A DNA stretch of 10,345 nucleotides from an uncultured Fimbriimonadales bacterium (GTDB lineage Bacteria > Armatimonadota > Fimbriimonadia > Fimbriimonadales > GBS-DC), in NCBI GenBank assembly GCA_937934465.1, contig CALGZO010000233.1:1-10345 (forward strand). Reading direction: 5' to 3'. The position numbers were made by a program, and so were the translations under genes. The notes beneath the pieces are model-generated. The model saw only the letters and a list, made by a program, of their open reading frames with translations, made no database searches and was not told the DNA's origin. Position 1 is the first letter of the stretch. Every line of letters starts with the position of its first letter. Shown piece by piece: positions 1 through 5,947 of this stretch.

Positions 1-398
1 TCGTCGAACTTGCGGAAGGGGCAGTCGGCGTTGTCCATAAACACGCGCCCCGCCAGCGAAATCACCGCTAACTGCCGATCCAGCACTTCCAGTACCGTGT
101 AGCCTTTGCCGGGCGACAGGGGCGAATAGTTCGCTGGGCGCACGAGGCGTGGGTCAGAGTCCAGCACAGGGTAGATTTCTTTTTTGTCCCAGATGTGGTT
201 GCCGCTGGTGAAAGCGTGGATGCCGAGTTGCGCGAGTTCGTTCAGGGTCTGGGGCGTGACTCCCTTACCGCCTGAGGCGTTCTCGCAGTTTGCCAGCACC
301 ACATCGGGCGCGTAGCGCTCGCGCCATTCGGGCAGCGTCTTGGCGACGGCGTTGCGCCCCGTGCGCCCCACGATGTCCGCCAGAAACAGGATCCTCAC
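1..398 (-). CDS. ymdB: YmdB-family metallophosphoesterase (TIGR00282-like), 5' part only
   Basis: The reverse strand reads from a GTG at 398 for 132 codons and runs off the left edge, so the C-terminal half is missing. The N-terminus begins VRILFLADIVGRTGRNAV, the usual start of YmdB phosphoesterases. Visible metal and active-site positions are D8, E39-N40 (CENAS) and N67-H68 (SGNHIWD), which line up with the Asp8, Glu39 and Asn67 of Bacillus subtilis YmdB; the later histidines lie outside the window. Family members are dinuclear-metal enzymes with 2',3'-cyclic-nucleotide phosphodiesterase activity, linked in Bacillus to biofilm decisions. No Shine-Dalgarno is visible; a TACACT box ends 6 nt before the GTG, suggesting a leaderless mRNA. 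The gene is divergent from the ZIP transporter with a 40-bp gap. Family call is firm; the cellular role here is not known. Confidence 0.88.
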   Translation of the reverse strand, partial: MRILFLADIVGRTGRNAVAKTLPEWRERYAPDVVLANCENASGGKGVTPQTLNELAQLGIHAFTSGNHIWDKKEIYPVLDSDPRLVRPANYSPLSPGKGYTVLEVLDRQLAVISLAGRVFMDNADCPFRKFD

Positions 399-404
399 AC
401 TACA

Positions 405-413
405 AGTGTACCT
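405..413 (-). promoter_or_regulatory. extended −10 promoter of the ymdB-like gene
   Basis: The minus strand reads AGGTACACT, with TACACT ending 6 nt before the GTG at 398. No convincing −35 is visible. It sits head-to-head with the ZIP promoter; the pair forms the inverted repeat TACCT (409-413), 8-nt spacer, AGGTA (422-426). Confidence 0.55.
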
Positions 414-421
414 CGCTCGGC

Positions 422-430
422 AGGTATACT
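422..430 (+). promoter_or_regulatory. extended −10 promoter of the ZIP transporter gene
   Basis: AGGTATACT, with TATACT at 425-430, ends 8 nt before the ATG at 439. That places the expected transcription start at or next to the start codon, so the mRNA is probably leaderless. No −35 match is seen. Confidence 0.6.
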
Positions 431-438
431 TTGCAGGA

Positions 439-1215
439 ATGGACTGGGTGCAATCGTGGATGCCCGCTCATCCGATTGCGCAGGGGCTGGCGGCAGGCGT
501 TTTTATCGTCTCGTTGAACCTGCTCGGCGCGCTGGCGATACTGTTTTTGCGCACGCCCTCACAACGCGCTCAGGACACCATGCTCGGCTTCGCCGCGGGA
601 GTAATGCTCACTGCGAGTTTCACCAGCCTGATACTGCCTGCGATTGAGCGCGGCGGCGCGCTGCCCGCCCTGGTGGGCGTCGGGCTGGGCGCGCTGGCGA
701 TGGATCTCGCCGACCATTTGATTCCGCACCGTCATCCTGTGCTGGGGCGCGAGGGATTGGACAGCAAGCGCGTGCGCGCCGTGTGGCTGTTTATCATCGC
801 CATCACGCTGCACAACGCGCCTGAGGGCTTGGCGGTCGGAGTGGCGTTCGGCGCGGGGCAGTTTCGCGAGGGCGTGCTGCTGATGCTTGCCATCGGCTTG
901 CAGAACATCCCTGAGGGGCTGGCAGTCGCGCTCACGGCGGCGTCGGCGGGGTATGGCAAGCGGTTCTACGCCGTGTTTGTGGCGGCGCGCTCTGGGCTGA
1001 TCGAGCTGCCCGCCGCCGGGCTGGGCGCCGCGCTGGTGTACGCGCTCGCGCCGATTGTGCCCTACGCGATGGGCTTCGCCGCAGGCGCGATGCTCTACAT
1101 CATCAGCGACGAAATCGTGCCCGAAACCCACCGCAAAGGGCACGAACGCTGGGCGACCTTCGGGCTGATGGCTGGCTTGATGGTGATGCTCTACTTGGAT
1201 GTGGCGTTAGGCTAA
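439..1215 (+). CDS. ZIP-family divalent metal transporter (GufA/ZupT-like)
   Basis: The product is a 258-residue integral membrane protein with about eight hydrophobic segments, the normal size for bacterial ZIP carriers, which bring Zn2+ and other divalent metals into the cytoplasm. The two hallmark metal-site motifs are present: HNAPEG at 125-130 in the fourth segment and QNIPEG at 155-160 in the fifth. A short His-rich loop (DHLIPHRHP, about 92-100) lies before segment four, and ISDEIVPETH (222-231) is the conserved late helix. An in-frame ATG at 340 exists but would run through the divergent ymdB-like gene, so ATG 439 is preferred; it follows a −10 box by 8 nt and lacks a properly spaced ribosome binding site. 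Its TAA overlaps the galT stop codon on the other strand. Metal specificity cannot be read from sequence alone. Confidence 0.9.
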   Translation: MDWVQSWMPAHPIAQGLAAGVFIVSLNLLGALAILFLRTPSQRAQDTMLGFAAGVMLTASFTSLILPAIERGGALPALVGVGLGALAMDLADHLIPHRHPVLGREGLDSKRVRAVWLFIIAITLHNAPEGLAVGVAFGAGQFREGVLLMLAIGLQNIPEGLAVALTAASAGYGKRFYAVFVAARSGLIELPAAGLGAALVYALAPIVPYAMGFAAGAMLYIISDEIVPETHRKGHERWATFGLMAGLMVMLYLDVALG

Positions 1216-2180
1216 CGCGCCTCGCGCAACGCACGCGCCGTCTCCTCAGGTAAGGTATCGTTGATGAACACCCCCGCGCCCGACTCGGAGCCTGCCAAGT
1301 ACTTCAACTTATCGCGCGTGCGGTACGGCGGATAGAACTCGATATGGAACTGCCAGTAGGGATGCTCCGCGCCGTCGGTGGGGCGTGGGTGCTGCGCCAT
1401 AATATACGGCATCGAGAAGCCCCACAGCGCGTCGTAGCGTTGGAGCGTGTCCTTGAGAATACGCGCCAGCCCCGCAACCTCCGCGTCGGTCAAATCCAGC
1501 AAATCGCGGCGCGGCGCTTCAGGAACCAGATAGACCTCGTAAGGGTATCGCGCGAAGAACGGCACGAACGCGACCCAGCCGTCAGCGCGATGCACGATGC
1601 GTCTGCCGTCCTCCAACTCATAACGCAAGATGTCCCGCAGCAGATTGCCCCCTGTAGCGTCGTGATGGCGGCGCATCGCGTCCAACTCGCGCTCGAGTTT
1701 GGGCGGTACGAACGGGTAGGCGTAGATTTGCCCGTGCGGATGGCTCAGCGTCACGCCAATCTCACGCCCCTTGTTCTCAAAGATGAACACATACTGCACC
1801 TCAGGGCGTGCGCCGAGCTCCGCATAGCGGTCGCGCCACACATCGATTAGCCGCTCTATCTGCTCGGTGGGCAAATCGGTCAGCGTGGCGTGGTGGTCGG
1901 GCGTGTACAGCACCACCTCGCACACGCCATAGGACGGCTGCACAGGCGAGAAGGGCGTGGGGTCAACGGCGGGCGCAGGCGGCTCGCGCAACAGCGACGG
2001 GAAGCGATTCTCAAACACCACAATCTCGTAGGTCGGCTCCGGAACCTCCGTCGGATAGCCGTCAGGGCGGGTGGGGCACAGTGGGCAATATTCGGGCGGC
2101 GGATGGAATGTGCGCTCTTGACGGTGCGTCGCCGTGATGACCCATTCCTGCAGCAGCGGATGCCAGCGCAACTCGGACAT
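1212..2180 (-). CDS. galT: galactose-1-phosphate uridylyltransferase
   Basis: This 322-residue protein is full length for GalT, the Leloir-pathway enzyme that exchanges UMP between UDP-glucose and galactose-1-phosphate in the cytoplasm. It shows the zinc pair CPLC (C32, C35), the FENRFPSL segment (56-63), the active-site SHPHGQ (146-151) with H149 as the expected uridylylated histidine, and the C-terminal QFHIEFYPP motif (277-285). No galK, galE or galM lies in the window, so the pathway is not clustered here. The ATG at 2180 has no Shine-Dalgarno but sits 8 nt after a TATGCT box, suggesting transcription independent of the HDOD gene 17 bp upstream. The 3' end overlaps the convergent ZIP gene by 4 bp with no terminator between them. 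ADP-glucose-type relatives of GalT exist, so sugar-nucleotide preference is inferred. Confidence 0.93.
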   Translation of the reverse strand: MSELRWHPLLQEWVITATHRQERTFHPPPEYCPLCPTRPDGYPTEVPEPTYEIVVFENRFPSLLREPPAPAVDPTPFSPVQPSYGVCEVVLYTPDHHATLTDLPTEQIERLIDVWRDRYAELGARPEVQYVFIFENKGREIGVTLSHPHGQIYAYPFVPPKLERELDAMRRHHDATGGNLLRDILRYELEDGRRIVHRADGWVAFVPFFARYPYEVYLVPEAPRRDLLDLTDAEVAGLARILKDTLQRYDALWGFSMPYIMAQHPRPTDGAEHPYWQFHIEFYPPYRTRDKLKYLAGSESGAGVFINDTLPEETARALREAR

Positions 2181-2188
2181 GCGCTACA

Positions 2189-2197
2189 AGCATACCT
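2189..2197 (-). promoter_or_regulatory. extended −10 promoter of galT
   Basis: The minus strand reads AGGTATGCT, with TATGCT ending 8 nt before the galT ATG. A partial −35 (TGAACA, 2213-2218, minus) lies 18 bp upstream inside the HDOD coding sequence. The first base of the motif overlaps the HDOD TGA stop. Confidence 0.55.
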
Positions 2198-3009
2198 CAA
2201 CTAAAGAGCATCTGTTCATACAGCGCAGTCTGTTCATGCGCTTGCGCCATCATCCGCGCCTGCTCTTGCTCGCTGAGGCGGATTAGGCTTGCGACTTCGG
2301 CGGGCGCGCCGCCCCCGTGTTGCCACGCCTCCGCTTGAAGCATCGCCGCCGCCAATCGGCGATTCTCGCCATCGGGCAAGCAGGGCGCGTGGTGATGCGC
2401 TATCGCCTGCACGATGCGTTCAGGCAACCGCCAGTGGTCTGCAATCATCGCGCTCACATCCGCGTGGTCGCACCCGAAGACTTGCACCTCGCGCTCCAGA
2501 CGCTCCGTCTCGTCGGCAATCGCTATCAGGGGCTGATAACGCGCTGGGTATTGCATCATCAGGAACAGCGCGCCGATGTCGTGTAGCAAGCCGACGATGT
2601 AGGCGTCCTCCGCGACGCTGACGCCCCACTTGCAAGTCAGGGCGATTCCGCGCGCACACAGAGCCGTGTAGAAGGCGTGACGCCACAGGTCGCGCTCCAC
2701 CGCGCTTATGCTTCGCTGGGCGCGGAATGCGTCTACCGCCGCCACGCTCAGCGCGATGCCTTTCACCGACTGGCTGCCCAGCACCAGCAGCGCGTGTTGA
2801 ACCGTGCTTACCTGACGCGCCAACCCGTAGTACGCCGAGTTCGCGACCTGCAGCACACGACCGCACATCACAGGGTCGGCGACAATCACCGCCTCAATCT
2901 GCTCGGTGGTCGCCGTGTCGCTCTCCAGCAGCTCCATCAAGCGCATCACTACTTTCGGCAGCGGGCGCAACTGCTTCACTGCCTCCGCAACCTCTTGTCT
3001 CATAGCCAT
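2197..3009 (-). CDS. HDOD-domain protein (putative signal-transduction protein)
   Basis: A 270-residue soluble protein made almost entirely of one HDOD domain (about residues 5-215). The LRPLPKVVMRLMELL start (14-28), the IVADPVMCGRVLQVANSAYYG segment (split around 42-62) and the STVQHALLVLG helix are typical of the family. Many HDOD proteins have lost the HD metal residues, but here H111, H143-D144 (GLLHDIGAL), H182, H192 and the HHH at 205-207 are present, so hydrolase activity cannot be excluded. Family members are usually linked to signalling or stress output; no partner domain is fused and no sensor gene adjoins it. The ATG at 3009 is preceded by GGAG about 9 nt upstream, unlike its leaderless neighbours. 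It is divergent from rsmG with a 49-bp gap. The specific function is unknown. Confidence 0.88.
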   Translation of the reverse strand: MAMRQEVAEAVKQLRPLPKVVMRLMELLESDTATTEQIEAVIVADPVMCGRVLQVANSAYYGLARQVSTVQHALLVLGSQSVKGIALSVAAVDAFRAQRSISAVERDLWRHAFYTALCARGIALTCKWGVSVAEDAYIVGLLHDIGALFLMMQYPARYQPLIAIADETERLEREVQVFGCDHADVSAMIADHWRLPERIVQAIAHHHAPCLPDGENRRLAAAMLQAEAWQHGGGAPAEVASLIRLSEQEQARMMAQAHEQTALYEQMLFS

Positions 3010-3031
3010 CGATGCTCTCTCCGCCCCTGCA

Positions 3032-3040
3032 AGGTATTAT
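3032..3040 (+). promoter_or_regulatory. extended −10 promoter of rsmG
   Basis: AGGTATTAT, with TATTAT at 3035-3040, matches the −10 form seen elsewhere in the window. An ATG at 3046 lies 5 nt downstream but is out of frame with rsmG; the in-frame ATG at 3059 would have a 5' leader of roughly 12 nt lacking a Shine-Dalgarno. Confidence 0.5.
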
Positions 3041-3058
3041 GGTGAATGACTCAAAAAA

Positions 3059-3793
3059 ATGCATGCGCACATCGGCGATTGGCGGCTGCTCAATCAGACC
3101 GCGCGTTGGGGGTTGACCCTCAGCGACGCGCAGACGCAACGGCTCATCGAATATCTGGAACGCCTGTACGAGGTTAATCGGCAGATGAATTTGACCCGCG
3201 TGCCGCCTGAGCAGGCAGTGGGGCGACATGTGCTCGATTCGCTCAGCCTGCTCGGCGTCTACGCCATCCCTGAAGGCGCGCGCGTGCTGGACATCGGCTC
3301 AGGCGCAGGATTGCCCGGAATCCCGCTCGCGATAGTTCGCCCCGACCTACAACTAACTCTGTTGGATTCTCACGGTAAAACAGTACAGTTTTTGAGAGAA
3401 ACTTGCACTTTGTTGGGGATTGACGCGCAGTCGGTACAGGCTCGCGCGGAGGAATGGGCGCACGCCCCAGAAGCGCGCGAACAGTACGAATGTGTCGTGG
3501 CGCGCGCGGTCGCCAAGATGCCCCTCCTCACCGAGCTGATGACGCCGTTTCTAAAGCAGGGCGGCGTCGGGCTTGCGCTCAAGAGCATCCACGAAATAGA
3601 GGAGATTTATGCGTCGCAGGGGGCAGCACAGTCGCTCGGCGCAACGCTGGAGGTACAAACCGTAGAGTTTGAGATGGAGACGGGCACAGTGCAACGCGCC
3701 ATCGCCATCCTGCGCAAGCAGCGGTCGACGCCTGCACTGTACCCACGCGCGTGGGCGCAGATGCTCAAACGCCCCTTAGGAGGCAAGGCATGA
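3059..3793 (+). CDS. rsmG: 16S rRNA (guanine-N7)-methyltransferase RsmG (GidB)
   Basis: This 244-residue protein has the full RsmG layout: the N-terminal helix with NRQMNLTR (40-47), RHVLDSL (56-62), the SAM-binding loop DIGSGAGLPGIPLAI (78-92), the acidic LLDSHGKT strand (101-108), the VARAVA motif (147-152) and the C-terminal YPR segment. RsmG adds N7-methyl to a 16S rRNA guanine in the 530 loop (G527 in E. coli) and its loss can give low-level streptomycin resistance. The frame carries a TGA at 3047, so ATG 3059 is the first usable start; there is no Shine-Dalgarno, and a run of seven A residues (3053-3059) precedes it. The 3' end overlaps the glycosyltransferase by ATGA. rsmG often lies near the replication origin, which matters for the DnaA-box cluster about 1.1 kb downstream. 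Confidence 0.94.
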   Translation: MHAHIGDWRLLNQTARWGLTLSDAQTQRLIEYLERLYEVNRQMNLTRVPPEQAVGRHVLDSLSLLGVYAIPEGARVLDIGSGAGLPGIPLAIVRPDLQLTLLDSHGKTVQFLRETCTLLGIDAQSVQARAEEWAHAPEAREQYECVVARAVAKMPLLTELMTPFLKQGGVGLALKSIHEIEEIYASQGAAQSLGATLEVQTVEFEMETGTVQRAIAILRKQRSTPALYPRAWAQMLKRPLGGKA

Positions 3794-4911
3794 ATATCGG
3801 CGTCGACGCACGCTTGCTCACAGGCGCATACACAGGCGACCGTACCTACTGGCGCGGACTGCTCAAGGCGCTCGCCGAGCTGCTGAACCCTACCGAGTAC
3901 CGTCTGACGCTGTTCGCCACGCGCCCCATTCCCAACGACGCGCTGCCCGAATCGTCGCTGTATGCGTTCGTGGTCGCGCCCGCCCGCAACGAACGCCTCT
4001 GGAGCCTGTTCCATCTGCCCAAACTTGCTCAAGCGCACGCTTGCGACCTCATCCACACGCAATACACGGTGTCCCCGTTCTTCAAAATCCCCGCCGTGAC
4101 CACCGTGCATGACATCTCGTTCCTGATTGGACCGCAGTGGTTCCCCCTGAAAGACAGGATTCTGCTCAGGCTCACGGTTCCTGCGTCGTGTCGTCGGGCG
4201 CGGCGCGTGCTGACCGTTTCGGAGACCTCGCGCGAGGATATGATTCGGATGCTCCGCCTGCCGCCTGAGAAGGTTATCGCCACGCCGAACGGGCTACCCG
4301 ATGGGTTTCACCCGATTCCGCGTGCGCAGGCGCAGGCGTGGGCGCGCGAGCATTACGGGCTTGAACCGCCCTTCGCGTTGGCGGTCGGCGTGTTGCAACC
4401 CCGCAAGAACTGGGAACTCGCGCTGCTGGCGGTGCAGATGGCGCGTTCGCAGTACGAACTGCCGATACGGCTCGCGCTCACGGGCAAGTCGGGCTGGGCG
4501 ACACGCGCACTCCAACGCGCCAAACGCGACCTGAACGCGCAAGAGTGGCTGATTGAAACAGGCTATGTGCCCGATGAGCATCTCGTGTGGCTCTACAACG
4601 CCGCCGATGTGTTTTTGTACCCTTCGTTTTACGAGGGGTTCGGCTTGCCCCCGTTAGAGGCGATGGCGTGCGGTACGCCTGTGGTTGCCTCCAACGGCGG
4701 CGCGCTGCCTGAAGTGGTCGGCTCAGGGGGCGTCCTACTCCCGCCTGACGAGCCTGGCTTGTGGGCGAACGCCATTCGGAGCATTCTCGTCTACGATGAC
4801 TTCCGCGCCAATCTCTGCGCCAAGGCGCGTCAGCAAGCAACACGCTTCTCATGGCGCGCCACCGCCGAACGCACCCTGCAAGCGTATCAGCAAGCCCTGC
4901 AGCCCGACTGA
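3790..4911 (+). CDS. GT4-family glycosyltransferase (GT-B fold)
   Basis: A 373-residue retaining glycosyltransferase with two Rossmann-like halves. The N-terminal half starts MNIGVDARLLTG and includes the VHDISFL motif (106-112). The C-terminal half has the nucleotide-sugar site: VGVLQPRKN (199-207), TGYVPDEHL (257-265) and the E-x7-E motif at E282 and E290 within YEGFGLPPLEAMACGTPVVAS. These enzymes act at the cytoplasmic face of the membrane, usually in building surface polysaccharide or glycolipid; donor and acceptor cannot be predicted. The chosen ATG 3790 has GGAGG 7-8 nt upstream and overlaps the rsmG stop as ATGA, implying translational coupling. An in-frame ATG at 3751 would extend further into rsmG and is less likely. 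No other glycan genes adjoin it. Confidence 0.92.
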   Translation: MNIGVDARLLTGAYTGDRTYWRGLLKALAELLNPTEYRLTLFATRPIPNDALPESSLYAFVVAPARNERLWSLFHLPKLAQAHACDLIHTQYTVSPFFKIPAVTTVHDISFLIGPQWFPLKDRILLRLTVPASCRRARRVLTVSETSREDMIRMLRLPPEKVIATPNGLPDGFHPIPRAQAQAWAREHYGLEPPFALAVGVLQPRKNWELALLAVQMARSQYELPIRLALTGKSGWATRALQRAKRDLNAQEWLIETGYVPDEHLVWLYNAADVFLYPSFYEGFGLPPLEAMACGTPVVASNGGALPEVVGSGGVLLPPDEPGLWANAIRSILVYDDFRANLCAKARQQATRFSWRATAERTLQAYQQALQPD

Positions 4912-4940
4912 GAGTTTTCCACATCGATTGTGGAAAACTC
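4912..4940. repeat. 12-bp perfect inverted repeat containing two DnaA boxes
   Basis: The arm GAGTTTTCCACA at 4912-4923 and its exact complement at 4929-4940 flank a 5-nt spacer. Each arm contains one DnaA-box-like 9-mer, so the pair would bind two proteins head to head. It begins immediately after the glycosyltransferase stop and could also fold in the mRNA, but no T-run follows, so it is not a canonical terminator. Confidence 0.85.
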
Positions 4941-5030
4941 TGTGGAAAACCCTGTGGATAACGCCCCAACGCCGAGTTTTCCACAGAGTTTTCCACATGG
5001 TTTCCACAGTTTTCCACAGAGTTTTCCACA
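4929..5030. repeat. tandem DnaA-box-like 12-bp repeats
   Basis: Three minus-strand boxes start at 4929, 4941 and 4953, exactly 12 bp apart. After a 15-bp gap come five plus-strand boxes at 4977, 4989, 5000, 5010 and 5022, spaced 12, 11, 10 and 12 bp. Most are preceded by GAG, giving a 12-mer unit GAGTTTTCCACA. The near-helical phasing favours cooperative binding along one DNA face. Confidence 0.85.
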
Positions 5031-5060
5031 TCGAAACCCCCCATTCTTAGCGTAGCTAAT

Positions 5061-5074
5061 TAACCTGCAGGTTA
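5061..5074. repeat. 14-bp perfect palindrome in the AT-rich tract
   Basis: TAACCTGCAGGTTA reads identically on both strands. It lies between the dense DnaA-box block and the AT-rich tract. It could be a protein-binding site; no known site is recognised. Confidence 0.8.
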
Positions 5075-5130
5075 GTAGACAAAAGTTTCAATTTGAGTTC
5101 AAAATTAGGGCTTCAGAGGGGCAAATTTTG

Positions 5131-5146
5131 TCGACCGCGCGGTCGA
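5131..5146. repeat. 16-bp perfect palindrome
   Basis: TCGACCGCGCGGTCGA is fully self-complementary and sits between the AT-rich tract and the DnaA-box-like site at 5158. It is flanked by TTTGTC (5127-5132, overlapping) and GACAAA (5151-5156), extending the symmetry loosely. It is short for a dif site and does not match one. Confidence 0.8.
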
Positions 5147-5240
5147 AGTAGACAAAGTTTTCCACATTTCCACATTGACCTATTAATACCATGGATTCCT
5201 TAAATGCATGGAGATTCGAAATTCGATCGCGTGTGGAAAA

Positions 5241-5527
5241 CTTTTACGCGCGTGCGCTCTTGAAGGCGACGATTGGCGTTAGAAGGCAGGAAGCGGTGTA
5301 GATTTCACGGTAAAACTGCAACTTTGCATGTAGCGCGTTTGGGTATGAAGGCGTTCCCGCTGTGTTGGGTGGGCGTCGGTTTGCCCCTCTGCAAGCAGGG
5401 GGAACCGCTTGGGCGTCACGGCTCCCCCTGTGCAATGGAATGGAGGTACCAGAGAAGCTTCTCTCGCAATCCGCTTTTGCGCCCTTGTTGGGGTGGCGCA
5501 GGCGCGAGGTACGGTAAGTTGGTTTGA
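5241..5527. other. gene-free DNA with hairpins, function unknown
   Basis: No convincing gene is seen. The largest open frame here (minus, 5244-5435, 63 codons) has no ribosome binding site and low-complexity Arg/Pro/Ala content. Structures present are a stem CAGGGGGA (5396-5403) with TCCCCCTG (5423-5430), the palindrome AGAGAAGCTTCTCT (5451-5464), and a stem TGCGCC (5478-5483) with GGCGCA (5495-5500). None is followed by a T-run on either strand, so none is a standard intrinsic terminator, though one may end rplL transcription. TTTGCCCCTCTG (5380-5391) is the exact complement of CAGAGGGGCAAA at 5114-5125. Confidence 0.6.
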
Positions 5528-5929
5528 TTACTTGATCTCGACCTTCGCGCCTGCCTCTTCGAGTTTCTTCTTGATTTCCTCCGCTTCCTCTTTGCTCACG
5601 CCTTCCTTGACCTTCTGAGGCGCGCCTTCCACGAGATCCTTCGCCTCTTTCAGACCCAGTTGCGTGATTTCGCGGACGACCTTGATGACCTGCAGTTTGT
5701 TGTCGCCTGCCGCCGCCAGCACCACATCGAACGAGGTCTTCTCTTCGGCGGCGGGCGCAGCTTCTCCTGCAGGAGCGCCTGGCATCATGCCGGGCATCAT
5801 CCCGACGGCTACAGGCGCGGCTGCCGACACGCCGTACTTGTCCTGCAACGCTTTGACCAGTTCGTTCAGCTCCAGAACGGTCATCTCGTCAATCGCCTGA
5901 ATCAGTTCCTCTGCAGTTAGTTTCGCCAT
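5528..5929 (-). CDS. rplL: 50S ribosomal protein L7/L12
   Basis: The 133-residue protein has the three parts of bL12: an N-terminal dimerisation helix pair (1-33, through LVKALQDKYGV), a flexible Ala/Gly/Pro hinge (34-65), and the conserved C-terminal domain (66-133, with FDVVLAAAGDNKLQVIKVVR and ITQLGLKEAKDLVEGAP). It forms the multimeric ribosome stalk with L10 and recruits translation GTPases. The hinge is slightly long and contains a duplicated MMPG (44-51). TAAGGAGGA lies 7 nt before the ATG, a strong ribosome binding site suited to a protein made in several copies per ribosome. It follows rplJ by 18 bp in one operon. rpoB, which usually follows, is absent; the next gene on this side is convergent. 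Confidence 0.97.
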   Translation of the reverse strand: MAKLTAEELIQAIDEMTVLELNELVKALQDKYGVSAAAPVAVGMMPGMMPGAPAGEAAPAAEEKTSFDVVLAAAGDNKLQVIKVVREITQLGLKEAKDLVEGAPQKVKEGVSKEEAEEIKKKLEEAGAKVEIK

Positions 5930-5947
5930 GGGTGTGTCCTCCTTAGT

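Larger units (their letters stand above)
4912..5240. other. candidate replication origin or DnaA-binding locus (DnaA-box cluster with AT-rich tract)
   Basis: This part of the gene-free gap holds twelve sites matching or one base off the DnaA box. Exact TTTTCCACA (or its complement) occurs at 4915, 4929, 4941, 4977, 4989, 5010, 5022, 5158 and 5232; the canonical TTATCCACA is on the minus strand at 4953-4961; one-mismatch sites start at 5000 and 5166. Nine lie within 116 bp (4915-5030). To the right is an AT-rich tract (5054-5110, about two-thirds A/T by hand count) that could act as an unwinding element, followed by more boxes. Such a box cluster plus AT-rich DNA is the standard bacterial oriC layout, and rsmG is a common oriC neighbour. 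Against it: dnaA and dnaN are not in the window and both flanking genes point inward. A DnaA-titrating or reactivating site (like E. coli datA or DARS) is the main alternative. Confidence 0.68.

Noticed and set aside
340..438. Upstream start of the ZIP transporter at 340
   Set aside because: It would overlap the divergent ymdB-like gene and adds a non-membrane stretch with no family counterpart.
3607..4110. 167-codon minus-strand open frame across rsmG and the glycosyltransferase
   Set aside because: It spans the junction of two real plus-strand genes and has no family features.
4912..5030. CRISPR-like short repeats
   Set aside because: Units are 9-12 bp with almost no spacer and occur in both orientations; CRISPR repeats are longer, unidirectional and separated by unique spacers of about 30 bp.
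4849..5044. Minus-strand open frames with MWKTLWKT-type repeats
   Set aside because: The apparent peptide is a translation of the DnaA-box tandem repeats; there is no start signal or family resemblance.
5396..5430. Intrinsic terminator of rplL
   Set aside because: The CAGGGGGA/TCCCCCTG stem is strong but the loop is 19 nt and no T-run follows on either strand; reported only as a hairpin.
5244..5435. 63-codon minus-strand open frame in the gap after rplL
   Set aside because: No ribosome binding site, no recognisable domain, and composition typical of chance translation; kept only as part of the gene-free stretch.
5391..5440. tRNA-like fold
   Set aside because: The stem resembles an acceptor arm, but there is no T-loop GGTTCGAATCC-type sequence or anticodon arm.
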